Positions 11,846 through 22,897 of a stretch of DNA of 64,000 nucleotides are shown piece after piece. Positions within the stretch are counted from its first letter, which is position 1; each line of letters starts with the position of its first letter. This DNA comes from Sycobia sp. Sy_11 (Eukaryota > Arthropoda > Insecta > Hymenoptera > Epichrysomallidae). The notes beneath the pieces are model-generated. The model searched no databases and had not been told where the DNA came from. It worked only from the letters and a program-made list of their open reading frames with translations. The stretch is taken from assembly GCA_018907035.1 (NCBI GenBank), contig JACCIC010000166.1, positions 79,501 through 143,500 of the forward strand. Direction: 5' to 3'. Position numbers and translations under genes: made by a program.

Positions 11846-12496
11846 TTATATTTATTAGTCTATAGTTTTCGTGATTGTTGTTTTGTAAGTAAAGCCTGAT
11901 ATTTTTGTGGAGGATATGTGCTCAGCAATTAGTTAAGTATTTGCATATTTAATAATAATACATCTGAGATCAATCACTCAATGCTCTATATTGGTGTCGC
12001 CGAATGAATTACTCATTGAACCGTGGGTGAATTCGATATTATTAAAATGGAACAACAAATATAGTAATCAGAGATTTTTGTTCTCCAATTTTTCATATAA
12101 ATATAGATTTAGGTTTTATAAATATTGAAAACGCGGATGATGAACGAACACCTGAGACCAATGCGGGCTCGCATTCATTATTCCTCTCATGCGGAATTTA
12201 GAATATTCTAATTACTTTAAAGTTTAACGAAGCTCTGAATTAATTATATGTACCGCTCGCGGATAAAAAGCTACTTATTCTGAAATCATGGAATTAATCC
12301 ATTGACTTGATTAATGAAAAAGTGAAGTACGATCGTTTGACGATGCTCCATAAAAGCGGAATAACGAATCCGTTTACAAAATTAACCAAATTGCTATTTC
12401 TTTCAGGGCTGATTATTTTTAAACTTTGCTATCTAACAAAATTTAATTATGCAAATTTGAGGTTAGAAGAAGAAAAATATTTGATTTCGGGTGGAA

Positions 12497-12499
<3 letters not shown>

Positions 12500-12551
<52 letters not shown>
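12500..12551. repeat. (AT)n microsatellite
   Basis: About 26 AT units. Confidence 0.95.
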
Positions 12552-12554
<3 letters not shown>

Positions 12555-13079
12555 GTCATCAAATACGCCAAAGATATAAAAAGCAATCGAAATGCGATCC
12601 AACGATATCGAACCAATTGTGAAAGATTTCCTTTTCCATATTTTCCAACTATAATGCATATTTGTATATAGTACTAATTGTATACTTTTCGAAAATTCCG
12701 CATCTTTGCCCATACATATCTAGAGATTATTAACGCGACTCATTCTGAAAATTCCCCGCTGTCGTTTCCGTACTACATACTTTATATTCAATCGATACGT
12801 GTGTATGCATATGCGTATATAATGGAACGCGTAACCGGAACTCATCTCTGTCTCGTGTTCTATAAATATAAAAAAAAAAAGAGAAAAAAAGAGCGTCGAA
12901 AAATAATTTTCCATAGTCGCGCCGCGGTTAGCCCAATAAAAATTTCGACCAGAGAGCAACGGAGAAAATATATGTATGAGAGCGAAAGAATAAATCACAC
13001 CGTGTGGCGGAACGACGAGAGAGGGAGGGGGGATGAAGAGACCGACGAACATCGCAAAATCCTGGCTCGTAGCCTCGGC

Positions 13080-13087
13080 TGACGTCA
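13080..13087. promoter_or_regulatory. CRE palindrome TGACGTCA
   Basis: The full 8-bp CREB/ATF site, extended to TGACGTCAACG, exactly as at 51126. It lies in a CpG-rich block. Confidence 0.3.
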
Positions 13088-13254
13088 ACGCGGCGCGGGT
13101 CGGGCGCGAGCTTGACACCTTCCTTTTTTGAAATCCTGCCAACAACGCACGAGAGAGCCGGGCTCGCTGTGCATCGGCGTGTCGTTCGTTTTCTGGCGCG
13201 CGCGCGCGCTCTCTGCAGCCCTCTCTGTTTAACTCTCTGTCTCTTTCTGTCTCT

Positions 13255-13312
13255 TTCTCTCTCTCTCTCTCTCTTTCAGTCTCTCGCAAGAAAGAGAGAG
13301 AGAGAGAGAGAA
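13255..13312. repeat. Perfect 23-bp inverted repeat of CT and GA runs
   Basis: The left arm at 13255-13277 and the right arm at 13290-13312 are exact reverse complements. The loop is 12 bases. Both arms include a matching TTTC/GAAA interruption, so pairing is in register. RNA from either strand would form a long hairpin. Confidence 0.85.
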
Positions 13313-13599
13313 CGAGCTTTTCCACGCGGGCGAACGGCAAAAACAAAACGCTAAAAGTTCAGGAGAGTGGCGAGGGGAGATCGCGTGCGCGTGTTTGTGC
13401 GCGTCGTCGAGCTTTGCTCTTCAAGCTCGCGCGCTCACCGCGCTCGGCTATTTTTGGGACTGCGTACTGGGGCTCCGAAAGATTTCCGCCGAGCTGGCGA
13501 GCTGCATTACGACGCTGAGACGCTCGTCGAGGGAACGCCCGCCGAGCGCGCGGAGATTTTTCTCCTTTCGTAATTTCGAGGAAGCGGGCTAAAGGTTTT

Positions 13600-15140
13600 C
13601 GATAGAATTACAATGATTTTATCATTGGCTCTCGATGCGACAGAACGACAATCGAAGAATCGTTACTACTCGCCCGTCGAAAATCCATTGGTCGAGCAAT
13701 GCTGGTTTAATTATAGTTGCCGTCGCTGCGATTGCGTTATAGAATTCATTTCGCATTTCCATTCTTATGGAGTAAATATATGTAGAGCAATATATAATCA
13801 TAGCGATCGCTCTTAGGATCGATATAAAAACTCTTGTTATTATTGTTGTTCTTGTTGATGTTATTAAATTGATAAATGAATTAATATTTAATTTACAGTC
13901 ATATCATAAAACATATTTAAAAAGCGCATAAAGATCTAATAAATTAATGGTTCGTATTGACGATTTTGAAATTGACAATTATCAGAATATCGATTATTCT
14001 GCACATACAATTCGTATATCCTCGATTTTCATTTTTTTACGGGAATAATTATTCAATTTTTTAAATGTTTTAATAGAATGTACACAATTACAAGAATAGA
14101 GCATAAAAATAAAAAGAAAATTTAATTATTGCTATCCTTTTTCCTAAAAACGTTATAATTTACTTTCGCTATACTCTTCGCTTCAAATTTAATTTTCATT
14201 ATTTGACCTCGGATAATAAATGATTACATGCATTAATGTGAAACGCTTCGATACAAAACACTCTTTCAAAACACCGTTAGCGCCATGAGAAAAATAAATG
14301 TGTAACGATCGCGACAAGAGGCATCCCAAACGCGAACCTTCATTTGACGCATTAGATATTCAAAATTGATGAATTCATTCCCAGGAAAGTATGTGAGAAA
14401 ATATGAGATTTTTTTTTTTAACCTGCGAGTCAAACAAGTTTAATTAGCATTTCAAGAAAATAAATGTATAAAATTGAATAACATTAACGTCTGTGGCACA
14501 GTGACTGACTCTATACTATTGCATTTTTGTAAAAACTTACTCAAACTTAACAATTTAAAAATACAAATTACAAAGTATAAGACATTGTCATAAATTCGTA
14601 ATATTGTAATATTGAAATTCGAAAATTGTACAAAATGTAACTTAAATTAGTACGATATATATACCAAAAATAAATTCAATGTTTTGCGCGCAATACAATT
14701 GGACACGAATAATAAGTAAATATATTTTTAAAGAATTTTTGAATTATAATAATGTAGCTCTTTCACCCAATTAGAATAATATAATTATGATCTATCGATT
14801 TACATAATCAAATTCACTCGAGAATAATTAAATCGAGAATATTATAATTACGGAAAAATTATTAATTTGAGCTTATTGACTCGAACCGTTATCAGTTCCA
14901 TGTATTAAAATTTAATCTCATTTGTATTTTATCGTAATATAATTTTCTGCTAAGAGATATTGGTTATTGTAATAGAAACAATCCGAGCGTATATTACGTG
15001 AATTTCGTCCTCGCTTCCGCCCGAACTACTAATTGATATTAATAAAGATAAGGCGTTTCAGATAGAAATTACAGCGGGTAATGCACTGATCGACGGTAGG
15101 ATTTCAATGTTACACAAAGCGAGAGAATAAAGAAGTAATT
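13600..15140. other. AT-rich stretch without a recognised feature
   Basis: AT-rich, no long microsatellite, no coding exon. Homeodomain-like TAAT/ATTA cores are frequent, as expected of the base composition. The string TTTGACCTCGGAT near 14204 recurs near 17881 within a suspected transposon remnant. Confidence 0.5.
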
Positions 15141-15448
15141 TTTACGCCCTCGTTCGCTGGGCGCAAGATTGATTAATTTAAACGAAAGACGTCGGGAGCG
15201 CGAGAGAGGAACTAAACACGTGGGACAACTGGAGAATGCCGCGGCCCGAGTTGAGCGGGGAAAAAATCCATCGGTCGCGCTTGGGAAAATTCAATTACGA
15301 ATACGGCCGAGGGACGAAAGGCCGCCGCCCCATCCCCGAAAGCTCGTATAACGCGCGTAGACGCTGCCCGAAGGGTTCGTCGAACCCCCTCGAGAGAGCG
15401 CTCGCCCGCGCATCCTCCGGGCGGGCGCGGATTATCGCTTCCCGCTGC

Positions 15449-15479
<31 letters not shown>
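15449..15479. repeat. (GCG)n trinucleotide repeat
   Basis: About ten GCG units. The alanine and arginine runs read from it are artefacts. Confidence 0.95.
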
Positions 15480-15704
15480 CGTAGAAGACGATGGCTCGCG
15501 CATTCGTCTTCGGGTATATACGATTCAACTCCGGCGACGCGTGGCTTCGGCTCCCCTCCGCCGTAACTTGGACTTCTTCTCATTTTTCCCCCTCTCCCTC
15601 AAGAGTGCAGCCGGAGTTGTTGCAGCGGCGGCGAGGCAGCAACAACAGCAACAGGGTAAACGGATATCCGGTGCGCGGTCGCGAGAGACGAGAGGTTGCC
15701 CCCC

Positions 15705-15708
<4 letters not shown>

Positions 15709-15741
<33 letters not shown>
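15709..15741. repeat. (CT)n microsatellite
   Basis: About 16 CT units after a C-rich lead. Confidence 0.95.
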
Positions 15742-15743
<2 letters not shown>

Positions 15744-16489
15744 CTCTTCCTCCCTGACTGACTTCTCGCGTCGCTCATATACCTATATACATGTCGACTT
15801 CTTCTTCTTCTTCCCTCCTTCTCCTTATTCGTCTTCTGGTCCGTGTGTTGTTTCTGTAGCTCTGCGAGGGAGGGGGCAAAGTGCAGGGGACGACGAAGCG
15901 GCGCGGATTAAAAGATAACAAATATAAACGCGAGGAGGCCGCTGCGACGGTGCTGATGGAGCTGGTTCGCCCTCGTTTCTCGGAGGAGCGAGAGAGGGGG
16001 GGAGAGAGTGAATGCGTGCGTGTGCGTGGGATGAGAATCCGCTCCATCGGTCTCTTTGCGTACATCTACTTTTTGTACGCGCGTTTTTATACTTTTTCGA
16101 CAATCCGGGCGGAGGAGGCGGGGAAGGGGGGAGGAAGGAGGGAGGTCTAATAAAAAGCAGCACAACAGCACGACGGGGCAGAACGCGGTAAAAAGCTTTT
16201 TTTAAGCATTGCCGAAGACGGAAGTTTTGCACGTTCTGAATAATATTGAGTCGTGCCGACCCGTCGACGGCCAACCGAACGCATAGGTCGAATCGTTTTG
16301 GCATTCGAAATCTTATCCGGCAAGCGCGAGCGGCTTACATTTCTGATTATGTACGTAGATGTAATACGGAAGAAACGAGGTTGGAAATGGAAGAATCCAT
16401 TCGACTGCTCGTAAGCTCGAACGCGATTGTCGGTCACGATGCCTGTTAGTGTAGACATTTTATAGAATTTAGCCATAAGAAAGCTATAC

Positions 16490-18130
16490 TATATTCTTAT
16501 CGCGTCTATTGCATTAATCAAGATTAATATAAATTAACCCATGATATTTTAATGGTTTTTAATGGTATAATTAAGATTTTAACTACTTGAAAAAAATACT
16601 TCTGAAAATGATTCATTTATCAAAAATAACTTATTCTTAAAAATATACTAAAATTTGTTACTATTACGAATGATTGAACCGCTATAATTAGATTATAATT
16701 GTACTTTTATATTTCGACAAAATGTATTAAATTATTTCGATCATTCTTATAATCGAAGGTCTGTTTTTCATCGCATGGTCTGACTCCGGTATATTGGACA
16801 TTTTTTGCATTATTGTTTAAGAGCTTAATTCTCGATACTATCGAGAATGGAAAGAAAAATATATTCCATAATGTCTTATTGAATACGCGAATCCTAGTAT
16901 TTTCAATTTCTGCCTATTGATATTCCTTTGTTACGGTCGCGGAATTAGCTGGCAAATTTCGCGATTTTGCAATACCGAGAATAAAAAAGTGTCCGCGCGA
17001 AATAATGCGACAGTGCCGGGAGACGGGAGTCAGAGGCGATCGGGCCACGAGACCGCGACGTTCCGAGGCCTGATGGTCTGTTACATCTGGAAAATTCGAC
17101 TGGCGCGCTGTATATATTATATATATATATATATATGTATAAAGCCGCGCGCGCGCCCTCCCTCGCCTAATATACACACGCATAGAGCCGCATGTGATAC
17201 GTCCAACTGTGGCGAGCCATAATGTTTATATATTTCATTTGTTATTATAGGTACGAAAAAAGGTCAGCAGTCGTTTGGATATAAGTTTCGATTTTTTTCC
17301 TCCCCCCTTTTGTTTATTATCTACATCGTTTGACGAAAATTTAGGACGTTCCCACGAGGGAATTCGATGCGAGTAGACGCGTGATTCAATTTTGGAAAGA
17401 ATTTTAAACCATGAGTAAAAATTATTTTCAATGTGTACAGGCTTATTCTCTCTATATAATATTTACAGTAACATAGATATTGGTGGATATATTTTTCTTC
17501 TTTTTTATGAAAGATTTTTATGAATTAAATTAAAAAATATGAAAAATCCATTATTCTTATTAATAAAACTTGATATAAACATATCCTTAATAATTATATC
17601 GCATTAAACACTGTGTGCGCGCGCGCGTGTGTGTGAGTGTACACGAAATTCCTTTTATTGTATGATGTTTTTTCAATATAACTATTTCAAGTAATTAATT
17701 CGTTTTGTGTGGCTAAGAAAAGGCATTTCCATTCAAAATGTTGGCAGGGGCAAATGAAACCTTACCGAAAAATGTGGTGAGATTCGTTTAAAACAAAACA
17801 AATAACCGTGTTCGTTTGTAAAATTCTGCGCTACATCGATTTATAAAATAAAAAGAGGAGTTTCTGTTTAAAATTCTTAATTTGACCTCGGATGGTCCTC
17901 GAAAATTGCAGTTAAAGTCGTCAATACGGTCACGGCTGAATTCGTTTTTTGAAATTCTATAATTTTTCTATGAATTTTCATTTAATAGGGTTTCACCATG
18001 CAAAGTTAAGGGAGGTTTCGGATCTTTTTAGGACACCCCGTATAGAGACTGTCGCTTTTGCATCTTCTCAGTTGGACTGTCTCGGATACTATAAGAGAGT
18101 TTGAAAAAGAAAACATCGTGAAGAAAACGA
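16490..18130. other. AT-rich stretch ending in a probable transposon remnant
   Basis: A small CG-rich patch lies at 16900-17220 with a short AT run. A GCGCGC/GTGT tract is near 17615-17640. The last 300-350 bases look like a decayed mobile element. Confidence 0.45.
17700..18044 (-). mobile_element. Probable decayed transposon end
   Basis: Read on the minus strand, the segment begins TATACGGGGTGTCCTAAAAA and continues with GATCCGAAACC. A start of the form 'GGGTGTCC, A-rich, TCCGGAACC' is common at termini of dispersed insect elements (established from repeat consensus patterns in general; no library was searched). No transposase or reverse transcriptase frame remains. The inner limit is a guess. 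Confidence 0.35.
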
Positions 18131-18143
18131 TCGTTTACAGAGA

Positions 18144-18716
18144 ATGAAGAACATCTTTCGCGCGGAACATCCCGCGTTGCGCCTACACAGCTATGGACTC
18201 GGACGTCCTGATGAAGAGGCAGAGCCTGAGGCGCGGCGCGAGCAATCGGCGACGGAACCGTCCCCCGCCCGACCCGCGGGGGTCACCCACGGGCGAGTAA
18301 CGCGCCTCTCGAAATTCGAGCGCGTTTTACAATACATGCTCGATAATTCGATGGGTGAAGCGCGCCGCTCCGGTCGTCTCGAGCGCATAAAGCGGATTGC
18401 GAGGAACGCGAAGGAGGGCACGCGCGAGCTCGCCGAGGGCGGGACGGACGGCGGGGGCGGGCGGGGGGGGGGCGAAACGAAAACACCAGGTGGCGAAGCT
18501 CGCCTCCATCGGCTTCCCTCGACTCCGGTACGATCCAAGACGCGCCGAGGTCGCTGCACGGCGACGGCCGTGCGGGAAAAGAGGGCGGGGGGAGCTCCGT
18601 CGAGCGTAGAACGCCTTGGCCACTGGAGTTCCCGCCAGGCTTGCTCGCTTCCAGGTCCTCTCTGTATAAGTCGTCGCGCGCGTTGCGGAAGCGATGGACG
18701 GAGCGGGGAACGGTGA
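18144..18716 (+). CDS. ATG-to-stop frame of 190 codons, unrecognised and uncertain
   Basis: This is the longest ATG-initiated frame on the + strand outside simple repeats. The product would be very basic. A plausible amphipathic helix region lies around residues 55-95 (LSKFERVLQYMLDN and on), then a glycine-rich segment that reads the G-quadruplex tract, and an Arg-rich tail. The context of the first ATG is AGAATGAAG. No domain, signal peptide or neighbouring exon was found. The base composition makes a chance frame likely. Confidence 0.15.
   Translation: MKNIFRAEHPALRLHSYGLGRPDEEAEPEARREQSATEPSPARPAGVTHGRVTRLSKFERVLQYMLDNSMGEARRSGRLERIKRIARNAKEGTRELAEGGTDGGGGRGGGETKTPGGEARLHRLPSTPVRSKTRRGRCTATAVREKRAGGAPSSVERLGHWSSRQACSLPGPLCISRRARCGSDGRSGER
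18436..18472 (+). other. Potential G-quadruplex
   Basis: Several runs of three to ten G are separated by one to nine bases, including GGGGG-C-GGG-C followed by a run of about ten G. This satisfies the usual G3+ rule with single-base loops. Confidence 0.6.
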
Positions 18717-18793
18717 CAGAAACGTGCCCCTGGGGTTTAGTTCTCGTTCGCGGAGGAAAGAACGACTATACTCCTCCTCCTCGCTTCTCGTGA

Positions 18794-18796
<3 letters not shown>

Positions 18797-18830
<34 letters not shown>
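18797..18830. repeat. (GA)n microsatellite
   Basis: About 17 AG units. Confidence 0.95.
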
Positions 18831-18833
<3 letters not shown>

Positions 18834-20430
18834 AAAATGCTTCCGTTGATGAAGAAATTGAGATTACTGAAAATAATATATATAAATCAGCAGGCATTTT
18901 CGTCTAGACACGTACGCAACGAGCTCTGTAGCCGGCAATGGAACTGGCTGTGCTTTGAACTGCCGGGAGAGCTTGTGTCGCTCCGAATTTTCTAATGGGT
19001 TGAATTTCTTTTATTGTTAGACCTAATCGCTTTGAACCGTTGACGTGCATTGTTGCGCCTGGTGCACCCACAACATTAATATACCAATGTAGAAATATAT
19101 TTGATATATCATCGGTACAGGCTAACTTCTAGTTACTAATACCGTTGATGCTCTTACCTACGTAATAGCTCCCTAGGTTCGTAAAGGATTTCCCTGTCCA
19201 TCATTTCAGTTCCACAATAGTGTACGTATTACTCTATTGAACCTGATCGGATTTACTTAATTTTTGCTCGTATAGAACAGAGCATGATACAAGATATCCC
19301 GAGGTACATCTTTTGTAAATTTAGGTTAACAAAAGTAAGGAAAAATATAGGAATTTCTATATTACATCTACTCATATATTCTGTATGTCTCGGTGCATGG
19401 GGAAAAGTTAGGATTTCCTTGTTAGTATCCTAAAACATATTTTATTCTGTTTCGCGCTCAATCCATGGCATAGTTGATAATATGCTGGCGAATCAGACAG
19501 TTGTCGGTGTTACGTATATATATAGCTGTAATATTTCAAAAATCTAGTTCACAAACACGCGCGCGCGCATGCACGCAAAGATCAATTTATATTAAAAAAA
19601 TCTATTGAAATAATTCAAATGTTTAATTTAAATATATATATTAGAAAAATAGAATACAATTCTATGTATTGGAAACAAGAAAATCTTTACGCACTTAATA
19701 TCAATGAACTTATGCTTTCTCTTAAGTATATTATTTATATTTCATTTTTTTCGCACAATCTCATTTCTCATACTTCTATTTAAACTTATGTTTTTTGTGA
19801 GTCGAAATGGAAAAAAGTTTTTCGTATATAGAATCGTCTAAAAGTTAACCAGTTTTACATAATAGTATCTAGTTAGATATTCCTACTAGAATCCTAAAAA
19901 ATATGTGAGATATATACAGTAAAAAAGATTAAGGCTTCTTTGCAGGATCGCAATTACAAATAAACAAATCTAACGGAATACAGGAAGAATTCTGTATTAA
20001 ATTCCTCACCGGAGTATATTTTTATATCAAAATATCTAAAAATTCGTTTAACATTTTGTTTCTCAACACCGACACTCCCTTCGATATGAAACCAACCAAG
20101 CCATATGTATATAACACAGATTTCGCTAATCGACGTCCACGCTAATTGGTATCTTAAATAATAGATAATAGGTAATAAGGTAAATGTATAATGTAATTAT
20201 AATAAAAAGCCCGAAACGTTCATTATACAGATATCCACCCGTTATTCGAAGGCTGCGGATTATTACACATAGCCCTCTATATATATACTCTATATACATA
20301 TATAGATCTTTCGTGTCGGAATTCCGTATATACGGTTCGCTTTCCAGCCAATTATTTCCAACCTCGGGTAAACCCTCCACACCCCATCCAGCCCGCCCGT
20401 TGATAAACGGAAAATTAACGGAAATTCATT
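18830..20430. other. AT-rich stretch without a recognised feature
   Basis: No coding exon or long array. A short GCGCGC tract is near 19560. Confidence 0.5.
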
Positions 20431-20454
20431 TTGCCCCTGGCAACCGTGAGATCT

Positions 20455-20484
20455 GAGAGACGCGGAGAGACGCGGAGAGACGCG
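20455..20484. repeat. Minisatellite, 10-bp unit GAGAGACGCG
   Basis: Three perfect copies, followed directly by CTCTC so that the last unit can pair back on itself. Confidence 0.9.
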
Positions 20485-20693
20485 CTCTCTTGCTTGCCAT
20501 ATAACTCGCTCTCTCGCGCGCGTTGTAGCCGACGCTGCAGTCGCGCCGGCATAAGCCGCGCGTCATTTGCCATTCCATACGTCCCAGCGTGGTCGGTGCA
20601 CATACACATATACACACATATATGTAAGAGAGAAAGACATCGCAGTCACGTCGGAGAAAGAGCGAGACCGGGAGTAGTGCATATGTCTCTCAC

Positions 20694-20696
<3 letters not shown>

Positions 20697-20729
<33 letters not shown>

Positions 20730-20732
20730 TCT
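20697..20732. repeat. (CT)n microsatellite
   Basis: About 17 CT units with a CC interruption near the end. Confidence 0.95.
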
Positions 20733-20923
20733 GCTTTCCCCTCTCGGGTTACGCGTCATTTTCGATGCCGCGCGCTCTCGCTATTTCCGTCGGAACGCGA
20801 AGCTGCTGCCGCCACCGCTGCCGAATCGACCGGGTCACGCGGTTAAAACCGAGCGCGCCGGGATCGCGCTAATGAAGATGGACCTTTTCTGGATTTAGTT
20901 TAAGAATTTATGAAGGCTCTCTA

Positions 20924-20973
20924 TCTCTCTCTCTCTCTCTCCTCCCTCCCTCCCTCCCTCCCTCCCTCCCTCC
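20924..20973. repeat. (CT)n followed by (CCCT)n
   Basis: CT units to 20940, then about eight CCCT tetramers. Confidence 0.95.
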
Positions 20974-21799
20974 GTGTCTCTCGCCCCATCAGCGGAGATC
21001 CGATGCGCGAGTGTCACCGATTAACGATTTCGGTCCCCCGTTCTCGATGCGCGCTCTCACCCGTCTCTGCCCTATCTCTCCCCAACCTCATTAGCCTCTG
21101 GAATAATGCTATATATATAGTATACAGTCGCTTTGCAATACATTTTAAGTCGATATATATACACAATGAAGAATGGAGGTATCGCGCCTTTTTAGACATA
21201 TGCATGTATGTATATATTCATGCATGAGGGAAAATCACGACATAATAATGATATTAAAGCTATATGAAATTATGAGAAGGATTTTGAAATAAATGAGCAG
21301 CGGTGTCGGTGGCGCCATAGTCAAGAGCATGGCCAAATGCTTTTCGGAAACGCTATTATTTATTGTCGAAAATGTCCATTAAAAAAGTGATTGATGTTAA
21401 TTTTCACCTAACTCATAACAAAACTTGGAAACGCAACAGTATCGTCAGAGACAAGCTAAAGATCTAAATATCTTTATATTTGACGACGTCAGATTCAGCG
21501 GAGATGATAAAACTGAAACCGCAACTTTCTGCTCACCCCTGTCAATATAAAGATATAACTAATAATATCTCAAAACTGAATAAGGCCTTTGTTGACTACA
21601 TATGCCTGTTCATGTTGGATTGGGTATTGATAAAACCTAATTTTATGATAAAATGAAGAACAGTTACAAGAAAAAAAAACTAACGAAAAAAGGTTTAAAT
21701 ATTTTATTGGTGGATTCTGGTTTTGAAAGAAATCAGCGTTATCTCGCTCAAACTGGAACCAACCCGACGTCTATATATGATAAACTCGTGTAAGAATAT

Positions 21800-21859
21800 A
21801 GGTCTTCGTTATAAGACCTCTATTCCCTTAGCTATAAAACATAGGAGTTCCGTAGCTAA
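21800..21859. repeat. Two consecutive short hairpins
   Basis: AGGTCTT (21800-21806) pairs with AAGACCT (21813-21819) around a 6-base loop. TTAGCTA (21828-21834) pairs with TAGCTAA (21853-21859) around an 18-base loop. Both stems are perfect but short. Confidence 0.5.
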
Positions 21860-22834
21860 CAAAGTATGTTGAACTTTTCAGTAAAGGTAATACATAATTT
21901 GAAGAAGAAAAAAATTCTTCGTCGCACAAACGAAAGGTCATGAGTTAGATTCCGTGCCGAGCAAGTCCAGGGATGCTTTCTTCGATTCCTCCTCGATCAA
22001 TGATCAATATACACACGATGATGTTCAATAATGTTAAGTAATTCGCTTGTATTTATTAGTATAGCCGTTGTTATATTGATCATTGATTAGACTAATATAT
22101 AGGTAACCAAAAATTTAATCCGGATTAATGAACTTTGCGTGAACCCTTTTTTAATAGAATTCGTATATAATAATAGAATGCATATCCATTACTTTTAACT
22201 CTGTATCGGTTTCGCACTTCCATGCTTTTACTTTTAATGAAATGATCTTACTGGTACTTGATTGAATTTTTTTTATAAATATATCCATTACTTTTATTGG
22301 CTATATACATATATCACACATTTATTATTATCTCATAGTTCATTCTTATTATGTATTCGATATTGTATTTGCATGTACATATTCTATTGTTATGTGTTAT
22401 AGAAACGAATGGTTAACTACGTACACATAGACAGGTTTGAAATTTCCGCAATGGATAAAACAATGATTAAGTCATGAATCGTACGCGTATAGTTTTATTC
22501 AAAATTGAAAATATACAATAAAGCTCGGCTATAAAATATTGATATGATATAACCTATAATATGTATACCATGTCTAATCTATTCTAAAGTTAATACAAAA
22601 CATTTCCTTTTGTATATAATATATTATAGTGCAGCAAATTATTTTTATAAATGTGGCCATTATTAATGTTGTTGGAAATAAATCATTTCAATTAATTAAT
22701 CACGGCATATTCGAAGCGATTATTAAATTTGTCATTATTAATAAAATACTCAATGAATAAATGTCAAATGCTACGAATATGTCATTTCTAAATCTCATCT
22801 CTTGTGTAAATTTACCTCTTCCTCTTCTTCGTTG

Positions 22835-22838
<4 letters not shown>

Positions 22839-22892
<54 letters not shown>
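22839..22892. repeat. (AT)n microsatellite
   Basis: About 26 TA units. Confidence 0.95.

Positions 22893-22897
<5 letters not shown>

Larger units (their letters stand above)
8830..12990. other. AT-rich stretch with AT arrays and small repeats
   Basis: It contains three long (AT)n arrays, a degenerate 109-bp duplication, a 9-bp minisatellite, a palindrome of TAAT cores at 11698 and one acceptor-like site at 10554. No gene can be assigned. Confidence 0.5.
12990..13600. other. CpG-rich block with a CRE palindrome and a long inverted repeat
   Basis: A GC-rich block containing a full CRE (TGACGTCA, 13080-13087), many CGCG steps, and the CT/GA inverted repeat at 13255-13312. Such a block could be a promoter or an enhancer. 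No coding exon is recognised. Confidence 0.35.
15140..16480. other. GC-rich, CpG-rich block with (GCG)n and (CT)n arrays
   Basis: CpG-rich DNA with a (GCG)n run at 15449, CAG-rich triplets near 15640 and a CT array at 15709. Frames of 80-160 codons on both strands overlap and are dominated by Arg, Pro, Ser and Ala. None looks like a known protein. Confidence 0.4.
18140..18790. other. GC-rich, CpG-rich block with a G-quadruplex motif
   Basis: A sharply bounded CpG-rich block following the transposon remnant. It contains the G-run cluster at 18436-18472 and is followed by a (GA)n array. Confidence 0.4.
20430..21080. other. GC-rich, CpG-rich block with several short arrays
   Basis: The block holds a 10-bp minisatellite, two CT arrays and a CCCT array. 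Frames across it are repeat-driven. Confidence 0.4.

Noticed and set aside
12720..13346. 208-codon minus-strand open frame
   Set aside because: Much of it is Arg-Glu repeats from CT/GA arrays; the rest is unrecognised and overlaps the CRE and the inverted repeat.
14876..14900. tRNA B-box-like GGTTCGAGTC on the minus strand
   Set aside because: No pairing T-stem and no upstream A box.
21935..21965. tRNA B-box-like GAGTTAGATTCC
   Set aside because: The flanking bases do not pair as a T-stem, and there is no A box or acceptor stem.
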